The position numbers and the translations under genes were made by a program. Shown one piece after another: positions 50,932 to 58,651 of a stretch of 64,000 nucleotides of DNA. Positions within the stretch are counted from its first letter, which is position 1; every line of letters starts with the position of its first letter. The stretch is from Brenneria nigrifluens DSM 30175 = ATCC 13028 (GTDB lineage: Bacteria; Pseudomonadota; Gammaproteobacteria; Enterobacterales; Enterobacteriaceae): NCBI RefSeq assembly GCF_005484965.1, contig NZ_CP034036.1:3224001-3288000 (forward strand). Direction: 5' to 3'. Below the pieces are notes generated by a model, which made no database searches, was not told the DNA's origin, and saw only the letters and a list, made by a program, of their open reading frames with translations.

Positions 50932-52518
50932 ATGGAGTGGATCGCAGATCCAACGATATGGGCCGGTTTAGCCACGCTCGTCGTATTGGAACTGGTGCTG
51001 GGAATCGACAATCTCGTCTTTATTGCCATTCTGGCCGAAAAATTACCTAAACAAGAAAGAGATAAAGCCCGCGTTTTCGGCCTGTTACTGGCGCTGGTGA
51101 TGCGGCTGATTTTATTGTCGTCCATTTCCTGGCTCGTATCCCTGACTACCCCTCTCTTCACCCTGCTCGGACATTCATTCAGCGCGCGCGATGTCATTAT
51201 GCTGGTAGGCGGCGTGTTCCTGTTATTTAAAGCGACCATGGAGCTCAACGAGCGCCTGGAAGGCAAGGATCAGGATCAGCATGCGCAGCGCAAAGGCGCG
51301 CGTTTCTGGCCTGTGGTGGCGCAAATCGTCGTTCTGGACGCCATTTTCTCGCTCGATTCGGTGATCACCGCCGTCGGTATGACAGACCACTTATTAGTGA
51401 TGATGTCTGCGGTGACGATTGCCATCTTCCTGATGCTGTTGGCCAGTAAACCGCTGACCCGTTTTGTCGGTGAACATCCGACCATTGTTATTTTGTGTCT
51501 GAGCTTTCTGCTGATGATTGGTTTCAGCCTGGTCGCGGATGCATTTGGCTATCATATTCCCAAGGGGTATCTCTACGCCGCTATCGGTTTCTCGGTGCTT
51601 ATTGAATTGTTGAATCAGGTATCGCAATTTAACCGCCGGCGTTTTCTTTCCTCTTCCGTTCCCCTGCGTCAACGCACCGCCGAGGTTGTGCTACGTATTT
51701 TGCGCGGCGATCATGACGAGGCCGAACTGGATAACCAGACGTCCTCGATGATTGCGGATAACGCGCACGCCGGTCAGGAGGTTTTCAACCAGCAGGAACG
51801 CCGCATGATAGAACGCGTTCTTGGTATGGCGCAGCGCGCCATCAGCAGTATTATGACGTCCCGCCACGACATCGATCCTGTCGCGCTTAATACCTCGCAG
51901 GAGGAATTGGCGCAGATATTAAAAACTAATCAGCATACCCGGCTGGTTATCGTCGATAGCGATACCTCGGATGAGCTGCTGGGGATCGTGAATGTCACCG
52001 ACCTGTTACAGCAACAGCTTAACCATGAGCCTTTTGACCTGCGTATTCTAATGCGTCAGCCGCTGGTGTTTCCTGAACAGCTTTCGCTGCTACAGGCCCT
52101 CGACCAATTCAGGGAGGCGCGTACCCACTTCGGATTTGTCGTTGATGAATTCGGTTCGGTGGAAGGCATCGTCACCTTAAGCGACGTGATGGAAACCATC
52201 GCCGGTAACCTGCCATTGGCGGGAGAAGAACTGGATGCCCGCCATGATATTCAGCAGAATGCGGACGGTAGCTGGACGGCAAACGGTTATATTCCGCTGG
52301 AAGATCTGACCATGTACGTTCCGCTGACGCTGGATGAAAAGCGCGAATATTATACGCTGGCAGGGTTACTGATGGAGCACTCCCAGCGGATCCCGCAGGC
52401 CGGAGATACCTTGTCCATCGACGGTTATCAGTTCAAAATTTTAACGGTGGAAAGCCATCGTATCGTCAAGGTGTTGATTACCCCGAACAGCGAGCCGCAA
52501 TCGGACTTCGAGGTCTGA
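50932..52518 (+). CDS. yegH: TerC-family membrane protein with CBS and CorC/HlyC domains
   Basis: The 528-residue protein has an N-terminal TerC domain of about seven hydrophobic helices (residues 1-240; ATLVVLELVLGIDNLVFIAI and VLDAIFSLDSVITAVG carry the conserved Asp pairs of TerC). Two CBS motifs (about 295-420) and a C-terminal CorC_HlyC domain (about 435-520) follow. TerC proteins are linked to metal, chiefly manganese, export or metalation of secreted enzymes; the exact role of YegH is unproven. Its location next to wza and asmA is the same as in E. coli. A truncated hepT begins directly after its stop codon. Confidence 0.93.
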   Translation: MEWIADPTIWAGLATLVVLELVLGIDNLVFIAILAEKLPKQERDKARVFGLLLALVMRLILLSSISWLVSLTTPLFTLLGHSFSARDVIMLVGGVFLLFKATMELNERLEGKDQDQHAQRKGARFWPVVAQIVVLDAIFSLDSVITAVGMTDHLLVMMSAVTIAIFLMLLASKPLTRFVGEHPTIVILCLSFLLMIGFSLVADAFGYHIPKGYLYAAIGFSVLIELLNQVSQFNRRRFLSSSVPLRQRTAEVVLRILRGDHDEAELDNQTSSMIADNAHAGQEVFNQQERRMIERVLGMAQRAISSIMTSRHDIDPVALNTSQEELAQILKTNQHTRLVIVDSDTSDELLGIVNVTDLLQQQLNHEPFDLRILMRQPLVFPEQLSLLQALDQFREARTHFGFVVDEFGSVEGIVTLSDVMETIAGNLPLAGEELDARHDIQQNADGSWTANGYIPLEDLTMYVPLTLDEKREYYTLAGLLMEHSQRIPQAGDTLSIDGYQFKILTVESHRIVKVLITPNSEPQSDFEV

Positions 52519-52818
52519 ATTCTTAATCTACGGCGTGCTTGTGAAGCGGCCATTGACATGGCCAATTACCTGATTCGCCGCCGGCAATTAGGCATACCGC
52601 AAAGCAGCCGGGACAGCTTTTCGTTGCTTGCGACACACGGCATCATACCCAATGAACTATCCGACAACCTGCAGAAGATGGTGGGTTTACGCAATATAGC
52701 AGTACTTGATTATCAGGCCCTGAATATAGATATCGTGATTTACGTTATTCAGAATCGGTTAGGTGATTTTGAGGACTTTATTAAAGAGATAGCCCGGAAC
52801 ACCCAGACTGATTCTTGA
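52519..52818 (+). pseudogene. HepT-like toxin (DUF86), N-terminally truncated and with a mutated active site
   Basis: The family reading frame begins in phase right after the yegH TGA (ILNLRRACEAAIDMANYLIR) and runs to the stop at 52818; an ATG at 52558 would give 86 residues. About 35 N-terminal residues normal for HepT are absent. The catalytic RX4-6H motif should read RNIAVHDYQ but here is RNIAVLDYQ, a single-base His-to-Leu change. The partner nucleotidyltransferase MntA is missing. The gene is therefore a remnant of a HepT/MntA toxin-antitoxin pair inserted directly at the end of yegH. Confidence 0.8.
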
Positions 52819-52950
52819 TGCTGGCTCGCAAACTTCCGCTGCCCACTGCAAACGCATAAGTTTTTCCCAGAGCGCCTTTGCACAATCTTCTCCTGGTCGT
52901 TTTTTCCTTGCCGCGCGTCGTTATCATTGCCGTCAGGAAGAAATACTGCG

Positions 52951-53886
52951 ATGGACCGCATGCAAACTCACGACGCGCTATTTAAAACCTACCTCAGTAA
53001 TATTGACGTCGCCCGCGACTTTCTTACCATTCACCTGCCGCCGCATATTGGTGAGATCTGCGATTTCAGTACGCTGAGGCTTGAAGCGACCTCGTTTACC
53101 GATGAAACGCTGCGTACCCGGATGTCCGATATGCTCTATTCGCTGCAAACTCAACAGGGCGCCGCGTATATCTACTGTCTGATTGAACACCAGAGCACGC
53201 CCGACCGGCTGATGGCTTTCCGCCTGTTGCGTTACTGTTTGAACGCCATGCAGTCGCATCTGGAGCAAGGCAATAAAAATCTGCCGCTGGTCGTTCCCCT
53301 GCTGTTTTACCATGGCAGCCAAACACCCTATCCCTATAGCCTGCGCTGGCTTGACCACTTTGATCATCCGTCGCTGGCCGAAAGGATATACGGTCAGCCT
53401 TTCCCGTTGGTCGATCTCACCGTCATCCCTGATGACGAAATCAAAACTCACCGCAAGGCGGCGCTGCTGGAGCTGGTACAAAAACATATCCGCCAGCGGG
53501 ACATACTGGAACTGGTTCAGGATATCGGGTTATTATTTAGCCAATGGGCGCCGCCCCCTGAACTGCGAAAAGCGTTACTGGTTTATATGATTAAATCCGG
53601 CAATACTCGCTCAGTGCCGCATTTCACCCAGATCTTAACGGAAACACTGCCTCAGCACCGGGAGGAAATTATGACCATTGCACAGCAACTGGAACAGATC
53701 GGTTTTAAAAAGGGAATGCAGCAGGGAATCGAGAAAGGTATAGAAAAGGGCATGGAAAAAGGAATCAAAACCAGTACCCGGCAAATCGCCCGCCAATTAC
53801 TGCTCAAAGGCATGGATAAAGAGACCGTGCAGCAAATTACCGGGCTTACGCCGGAGGAAGTGGCGCAGTTGGCTGAAAAAGAGTAG
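52951..53886 (+). CDS. Rpn-family recombination-promoting nuclease, copy 1 (long form)
   Basis: A PD-(D/E)XK DNA nuclease of the RpnA-E (YhgA, transposase_31) family; such proteins cleave DNA, raise RecA-independent recombination and have been described as phage-defence toxins held by a small protein from the same gene. ATG at 52951 gives 311 residues, with an AGGAAG ten bases upstream. The N-terminal MDRMQTHDALFKTYLSN, Asp60 in RTRMSDMLYSL and the E79-H-Q81 of YIYCLIEHQST form the nuclease site; LPLVVPLLFYHG is also conserved. The C-terminal domain has the four-residue repeats GFKK-GMQQ-GIEK-GIEK-GMEK-GIKT. All catalytic residues are present, so it looks active. Confidence 0.88.
   Translation: MDRMQTHDALFKTYLSNIDVARDFLTIHLPPHIGEICDFSTLRLEATSFTDETLRTRMSDMLYSLQTQQGAAYIYCLIEHQSTPDRLMAFRLLRYCLNAMQSHLEQGNKNLPLVVPLLFYHGSQTPYPYSLRWLDHFDHPSLAERIYGQPFPLVDLTVIPDDEIKTHRKAALLELVQKHIRQRDILELVQDIGLLFSQWAPPPELRKALLVYMIKSGNTRSVPHFTQILTETLPQHREEIMTIAQQLEQIGFKKGMQQGIEKGIEKGMEKGIKTSTRQIARQLLLKGMDKETVQQITGLTPEEVAQLAEKE
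53671..53886 (+). CDS. Intragenic small Rpn protein (RpnS-type antitoxin), copy 1
   Basis: Inside the rpn frame an ATG at 53671 is preceded by GGGAGG with a five-base spacer, a stronger ribosome site than that of the full gene. The product would be 71 residues, MTIAQQLEQIGFKKGMQQ followed by the GIEK-type repeats and a GLTPEEVAQLAEKE end. In E. coli, Rpn C-terminal domains are translated separately at the equivalent MTIAERL site and block the toxic long form. The helix with four-residue repeats is the dimer interface there. Confidence 0.75.
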   Translation: MTIAQQLEQIGFKKGMQQGIEKGIEKGMEKGIKTSTRQIARQLLLKGMDKETVQQITGLTPEEVAQLAEKE

Positions 53887-53896
53887 TGAGACTGCT

Positions 53897-54017
53897 GTTT
53901 TATGGGGAGTCCTCAGTGCATAAGAAAACATATCACGATAACCAACGCGTGGCTTCATAAACACTCCCCTCAGGAAGCGTAATAACGCCAAATGCCAACT
54001 AGATATTTGGGCCGGCA
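53897..54017. other. Spacer between the two rpn units
   Basis: The 121 bases between the duplicated units show no gene. They resemble neither unit and may be the original flank of one copy. Confidence 0.4.
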
Positions 54018-54142
54018 TCGCAAACTTCCGCTCGCCCCTGCAAACGCATAAGTTTTTCCCAGAGCGCCTTTGCACAATCTTCTCCTGGTCGTTTTTTCCT
54101 TGCCGCGCGTCGTTATCATTGCCGTCAGGAAGAAATACTGCG

Positions 54143-55042
54143 ATGGACCGCATGCAAACTCACGACGCGCTATTTAAAACCTACCTCAGTAATATTGACG
54201 TCGCCCGCGACTTTCTTACCATTCACCTGCCGCCGCATATTGGTGAGATCTGCGATTTCAGTACGCTGAGGCTTGAAGCGACCTCGTTTACCGATGAAAC
54301 GCTGCGTACCCGGATGTCCGATATGCTCTATTCGCTGCAAACCCAACGGGGCGCCGCCTATATCTACTGCCTGATTGAACACCAGAGCACGCCCGACCGG
54401 CTGATGGCTTTCCGCCTGTTGCGTTACTGTTTGAACGCCATGCAGTCGCATCTGGAGCAAGGCAATAAAAATCTGCCGCTGGTCGTTCCCCTGCTGTTTT
54501 ACCATGGCAGCCAAACGCCCTATCCCTATAGCCTGCGCTGGCTTGACCACTTTGATCATCCGTCGCTGGCCGAAAGGATATACGGTCAGCCTTTCCCGTT
54601 GGTCGATCTCACCGTCATCCCTGATGACGAAATCAAAACTCACCGCAAGGCGGCGCTGCTGGAGCTGGTACAAAAACATATCCGCCAGCGGGACATACTG
54701 GAACTGGTCCAGGATATCGGGTTATTATTTAGTCAATGGGCGCCGCCCACTGAACTGCGAAAAGCGTTACTGGTTTATATGATTAAATCCGGCAATACTC
54801 GCTCAGTGCCGCATTTCACCCAGATCTTAACGGAAACACTGCCTCAGCACCGGGAGGAAATTATGACTATTGCACAGCAACTGGAACAGATCGGTTTTAA
54901 AAAGGGAATGCAGCAGGGAATCAAAACCAGTACCCGGCAAATCGCCCGCCAATTACTGCTCAAAGGCATGGATAAAGAGACCGTGCAGCAAATTACCGGG
55001 CTTACGCCGGAGGAAGTGGCGCAGTTGGCTGAAAAAGAGTAG
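54143..55042 (+). CDS. Rpn-family recombination-promoting nuclease, copy 2 (long form)
   Basis: The second copy, 299 residues from the ATG at 54143, has the same nuclease site (Asp60, Glu79, Gln81) and differs from copy 1 by a very few substitutions, such as QRG for QQG and PPTEL for PPPEL. It lacks exactly 12 residues, the three repeats GIEK-GIEK-GMEK, so its C-terminal helix reads GFKK-GMQQ-GIKT. Both copies keep open frames, so both may be expressed. A MITE lies 66 bases after the stop. Confidence 0.88.
   Translation: MDRMQTHDALFKTYLSNIDVARDFLTIHLPPHIGEICDFSTLRLEATSFTDETLRTRMSDMLYSLQTQRGAAYIYCLIEHQSTPDRLMAFRLLRYCLNAMQSHLEQGNKNLPLVVPLLFYHGSQTPYPYSLRWLDHFDHPSLAERIYGQPFPLVDLTVIPDDEIKTHRKAALLELVQKHIRQRDILELVQDIGLLFSQWAPPTELRKALLVYMIKSGNTRSVPHFTQILTETLPQHREEIMTIAQQLEQIGFKKGMQQGIKTSTRQIARQLLLKGMDKETVQQITGLTPEEVAQLAEKE
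54863..55042 (+). CDS. Intragenic small Rpn protein (RpnS-type antitoxin), copy 2
   Basis: The same internal ATG (54863) with GGGAGG five bases upstream gives 59 residues, MTIAQQLEQIGFKKGMQQ then GIKTSTRQIARQLLLKGM and the shared tail. It is shorter than copy 1 by the three four-residue repeats. If repeat number sets pairing specificity in the dimer helix, this protein may not neutralise the copy 1 nuclease. Confidence 0.72.
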   Translation: MTIAQQLEQIGFKKGMQQGIKTSTRQIARQLLLKGMDKETVQQITGLTPEEVAQLAEKE

Positions 55043-55078
55043 TGAGACTGCTTAGACAAGTTCGGAGCTTTGCCATTA

Positions 55079-55267
55079 ATGCCACCTCCCGGCATCCCCT
55101 TTCTCAGTTGTCTCTTATACACAAATACAAGCGCTCCTTGTCGGGCGCGTGCTACGACGTGGCATAAAAATACCTTTCTTTTCGCGCACGAAATAACACC
55201 GACCTTACATAGAACCATTATCGGTAATTTGTGACTAAGAGACAGCCTTTCTCAGGGGGAGGAGCAA
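55079..55267. repeat. GC-rich intergenic palindrome, copy B, split by a MITE
   Basis: Removing the element and one duplication gives CCACCTCCCGGCATCCCCTT then TCTCAGGGGGAGGAGC, nearly identical to 2198-2235. The element went into the loop between CCCC and GGGG arms. Confidence 0.75.
55108..55245. mobile_element. 138-bp MITE with Tn5/IS50-like ends
   Basis: The ends TTGTCTCTTATACACAAAT and, reading inward from the right, CTGTCTCTTAGTCACAAAT are inverted repeats of 19 bases with three mismatches. A perfect 10-bp target duplication, CCTTTCTCAG, flanks it (55098-55107 and 55246-55255). No coding capacity. The interior shares the GTCGGGCGCGTGCT block with the larger element at 2290-2752, so this is the compact form of the same family. 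Confidence 0.88.
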
Positions 55268-55284
55268 CCCCAAAAAACGCTGCC

Positions 55285-57117
55285 TTAAAGCCGATCAAGC
55301 AGTTGTTTCAGATCCTTGCCTTTCTGGCTTTGCTGATTCTTATCCGCCCACTGGTTTAAGCGCTTTTTCATCTCATTCTGCAAGCGCTTACGCAATAGTT
55401 GATCCACCTGCAACTGATAATTAAGCTTATCCCACGAACCGTATAGCCGTAACGGAATCGCCGTATCCCGCAGTACCTCAATCAACTGCTCATCGCCCTG
55501 CCAGCCATCGGTGACCCGCACGTTCAGGTTGGTATCGCAGGTTCTCGCCGGGAGGTCAATCTGCCCGGCTCCCGTCAGCGCCAGGAATTCAGAGCTGCCG
55601 CTCAGTTCATTTATCTTCAGCTTGCCCGCGTTCAACTGAATGTTTGCCGTCAACTGCCGGACTTCGGTATAGCGTTCGTAGCGTTCCTGGCCCCGCACGC
55701 TGTTGCTGCTGCGCACGACGGCCATCTGCACCATCTGCTGAATGTTCAATCCGTGGAAACGCAGATTGCGGGCTTGCAGCGCCGCGTTCCCCCGCCACTG
55801 CTGCGTCAAGGCCGGCAGAGTAAAAGCATCGCCGCCGAACTCGCCGCGCATGGAGAACTTACCGCTAAGACTTTCCGGCAAGGCAAATGCCGCCGTCAGC
55901 GGTGCGATATCGATATTATCCAGTTCCGGCTGAATAGTGATGACGGGAGATGCGGTGATATCCATCTTGCCCGGCAGAGAAAAATGTCCCTCCCCCAATT
56001 TTCCACTCAGCCTGGCGATATTCAGCAGCCCCTGCTGATTGGTCGCCTGCACGGTAAACTGGTTAATGTTAAGCCCGCGATAAATCAGCGATTCAGCCTG
56101 CAAGGACAAACGCGCGGTGAATCCCTGTAGAGCGCCCTCGCCTGGCTTCGCCGCGTTTTCAGCAGAGATAACCGGCTTGCCCGCTTTGACCTGAGCAGGT
56201 GAGGAACCGCGCTCCGCGCCAAGCTTGATGCCGAGCAGAGCATCCAAATCGAGCTTGTCTGACTTCAAATCCAGCACATAGTCGGGAATCTCGCCAAGCG
56301 CGGCGCTGCCGCTTCCCGTCAGTTGACTCTCATTGGCGCTCAGCGCCAGCTGGCTTACAGTAATCTTTTCCGGCTGGCGCTGATAGCTGGCCTGCAAGCT
56401 GCCGCTGCCGGTAATGCCGCCCGCCGGAATGTCCGACCCCTGAATCTGGTAATCCAGCTTCTCAATATTCGCATTGACCTGCTGCGGGAAATGCAGCATA
56501 TCCAGATCGGCGGACAGCGAGACAGCGATATCCCGCTGATCGCGATTGACGCGGCTGGACAGCTCGATGCTCACCTGACGGTTGCCGTCCTGTTCCATTA
56601 ATAGATTGATATCGCGAACGTTTATCTGTTCATTGTCGTTGCGTTGCAGAATCAGCAGGCTGTCCGCAACCCTTAACTTATCAATATCCAGCTTCCAGCC
56701 TTGCGTCTCGGCGGGCGCCGGCGATCCTGGCGGGGCGATGGGGGCATTGCCGGTGGGTTTAGCTGCGCTTTCCGGCGTCAACCGGATAACCGCGCCTTTC
56801 AGCATCACCTGCTTGACGGCGAGCTTATGGGAGAGAAGCGGCCAGAGTTTGACATCCAGACGCATGTTTTCGGCGCTGACCAGCGGCGCGGCCGCGCCCG
56901 GCGCGCTCAGCGACATGCCGCCGGACAGAATGCTCAGCTGCGGCCAGACATGCCAGCGCAGTTCGCCATCCAGCCGCAGTTGATAGCCGCTGCGATCCTC
57001 GACCTGCCTGACCATATAAGCGCGAAAGTCATTGGGATTAACCAGCACCACCAGCGCCGTCATTCCTGCCACCAGCACAACAAGCAGAATCGCCAGTGTC
57101 GTCAGAAATCTTCTCAT
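55285..57117 (-). CDS. asmA: AsmA outer-membrane assembly/lipid homeostasis protein
   Basis: A 610-residue inner-membrane-anchored periplasmic protein of the AsmA group, whose large members (TamB, YhdP, YdbH) carry phospholipids to the outer membrane. An N-terminal anchor (FLTTLAILLVVLVAGMTALVV, residues 4-24) is followed by the AsmA N-terminal domain (DRSGYQLRLDGELRWHVWPQ) and the AsmA_2 C-terminal region near 400-540. The C-terminal tail is basic and Gln-rich. Mutations in E. coli asmA suppress assembly-defective OmpF. It is adjacent to dcd, as in E. coli. Confidence 0.93.
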   Translation of the reverse strand: MRRFLTTLAILLVVLVAGMTALVVLVNPNDFRAYMVRQVEDRSGYQLRLDGELRWHVWPQLSILSGGMSLSAPGAAAPLVSAENMRLDVKLWPLLSHKLAVKQVMLKGAVIRLTPESAAKPTGNAPIAPPGSPAPAETQGWKLDIDKLRVADSLLILQRNDNEQINVRDINLLMEQDGNRQVSIELSSRVNRDQRDIAVSLSADLDMLHFPQQVNANIEKLDYQIQGSDIPAGGITGSGSLQASYQRQPEKITVSQLALSANESQLTGSGSAALGEIPDYVLDLKSDKLDLDALLGIKLGAERGSSPAQVKAGKPVISAENAAKPGEGALQGFTARLSLQAESLIYRGLNINQFTVQATNQQGLLNIARLSGKLGEGHFSLPGKMDITASPVITIQPELDNIDIAPLTAAFALPESLSGKFSMRGEFGGDAFTLPALTQQWRGNAALQARNLRFHGLNIQQMVQMAVVRSSNSVRGQERYERYTEVRQLTANIQLNAGKLKINELSGSSEFLALTGAGQIDLPARTCDTNLNVRVTDGWQGDEQLIEVLRDTAIPLRLYGSWDKLNYQLQVDQLLRKRLQNEMKKRLNQWADKNQQSQKGKDLKQLLDRL

Positions 57118-57155
57118 GCCATCCTCATTGTCATTCGCCTTACAGCAGCAATCAG

Positions 57156-57737
57156 TCAGTCTTTGTCGATGCGGCTCGCCACGGCGCCCTGCTGATCTTT
57201 ATATTTGGCATCCTGACGGCGGTTGTACGGGCGGGCCGCCGGCCCCGAAAGCGGCTCAAAACTCAGCGCGCCAATCATCATGCCGGGGCGCAACGCCAAC
57301 GGCAACTTACCTGAATTATAGAACTCCAGCACAATTCTTCCCTGCCAACCGGGATCGATACGGTGCGCGGTTACGTGAACCATCAATCCTAAACGCGCCA
57401 GCGAGGAGCGTCCGTCAAGCCAGCCCACCAGATTATCCGGCAAAGTTACCGACTCCAGCGTGACCGCCAGCGCCAGCTCGCCCGGATGCAGAAAGAAGGC
57501 TTCGCCTTCCGGTAGATTGATTTCATCGCTCATGACGCGATCCAGCGCCGCGCTGACCTCATCCTTCGGCCCGCTTAGATCAATAAAGGCCGCGGTGTGT
57601 CCTCTGAAAACCCGAAACTGATTGCCTAAACGGACATCGACGGTCGCGCCATTAATTCTTTCTGTTGGCGGACGGGGCGTAATTGATAACCGGCCGTCAT
57701 CCAGCCAGGCTTCAATATCACGATCACACAGTCTCAT
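57156..57737 (-). CDS. dcd: dCTP deaminase
   Basis: Deaminates dCTP to dUTP, the main source of dTMP precursor in enterobacteria. The ATG at 57737, preceded by GGAG, gives 193 residues, identical in length to E. coli Dcd and very similar throughout (MRLCDRDIEAWLDDGRLSIT). The substrate loop WLDGRSSLARLGLMVHVTAH holds the conserved Arg/Ser residues and the catalytic Glu lies in GRIVLEFYNSG near residue 138. It follows udk by 46 bases. Confidence 0.97.
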   Translation of the reverse strand: MRLCDRDIEAWLDDGRLSITPRPPTERINGATVDVRLGNQFRVFRGHTAAFIDLSGPKDEVSAALDRVMSDEINLPEGEAFFLHPGELALAVTLESVTLPDNLVGWLDGRSSLARLGLMVHVTAHRIDPGWQGRIVLEFYNSGKLPLALRPGMMIGALSFEPLSGPAARPYNRRQDAKYKDQQGAVASRIDKD

Positions 57738-57783
57738 TTTTTCTCCACTCGAATCGGTAATGGGTAAAAAAAGCCCAAAAAGA

Positions 57784-58425
57784 TTATTCAAAGAACTGGC
57801 TTATCTTGGCTTTCAGAATATCAATCGCAATACGGTTTTTGCCGCCGCGCGGCACGATAATATCGGCATATTGCTTGGAAGGCTCGATGAATTGCAGGAA
57901 CATCGGACGTACCGTTTTCTGGTACTGCTCCATCACCGAGTCCATGGAACGGCCGCGCTCGTTGACGTCGCGGCGCATACGGCGCATCAGGCAGATATCC
58001 AGCGGCGTATCGACAAAAATGGAGAAATTCATCTCGTCGCGCAGGCGGGCTTCCGTCAATAGCAGAATACCTTCCAGAATAATGACCTTCTTCGGCTCAA
58101 GATGCACCGTTTCCCGCATCCGGGTATGTTCGACATAGCTATACAGGGGAAGCTCTATCGCCTGACCGGCTTTTAACATTTGCAGATGCGTTAGCAGCAG
58201 GCTGTGATCCATGGCGCTGGGATGGTCGTAATTCGTTTTGACCCGCTCTTCCATCGTCAGATGGCTTTGATCTTTGTAGTAACTGTCTTCGGGTATCACA
58301 CCAATATGTTCGTCACCAACCTGGTCACGCAATTCACGGTATAACGTGCTGGAAATAAGACTTTTACCGGAAGCAGACGCGCCCGCTATCCCGATGATGA
58401 CACACTGATGAGACTTATCAGTCAT
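57784..58425 (-). CDS. udk: Uridine kinase
   Basis: Pyrimidine salvage: phosphorylates uridine and cytidine with GTP or ATP. From the ATG at 58425 the protein has 213 residues, equal to E. coli Udk. The P-loop is IAGASASGKS at about 14-23, DSYYKDQSH follows near 45, and DHPSAMDHSLL near 68. An upstream in-frame ATG would add eight residues. It is probably co-transcribed with dcd. Confidence 0.97.
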   Translation of the reverse strand: MTDKSHQCVIIGIAGASASGKSLISSTLYRELRDQVGDEHIGVIPEDSYYKDQSHLTMEERVKTNYDHPSAMDHSLLLTHLQMLKAGQAIELPLYSYVEHTRMRETVHLEPKKVIILEGILLLTEARLRDEMNFSIFVDTPLDICLMRRMRRDVNERGRSMDSVMEQYQKTVRPMFLQFIEPSKQYADIIVPRGGKNRIAIDILKAKISQFFE

Positions 58426-58651
58426 GGTAATTAACGACCTGATTAACATAAAAAAGAGAGGGATACACCAATGGTGCTGCGACGCGGCAATTATAAGGAG
58501 TTAGCACTGTTCGCGCCAGCCTTTCCACCATTGGCGGCGGAGACCACGAAGGAAATGCAGGGACAACGAAAGCGAAGCCGGAACGATGACGGGAAAAGGC
58601 GCGGCGAAACCTTGGTGCCGCCGCATGGATAATCGCAACCGTAATGCGACG

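Larger units (their letters stand above)
52826..55052 (+). repeat. Tandem direct duplication carrying two rpn genes
   Basis: Unit 1 is 52826-53896 (1071 bp) and unit 2 is 54018-55052 (1035 bp), separated by 121 unique bases. The two are nearly identical, including about 120 bases before each start codon, and differ by scattered substitutions and one 36-base deletion. The length difference is explained entirely by that deletion. Confidence 0.9.

Noticed and set aside
58450..58651. Possible small gene between udk and mrp
   Set aside because: Only Arg-rich shadow frames with no ribosome site; treated as intergenic.
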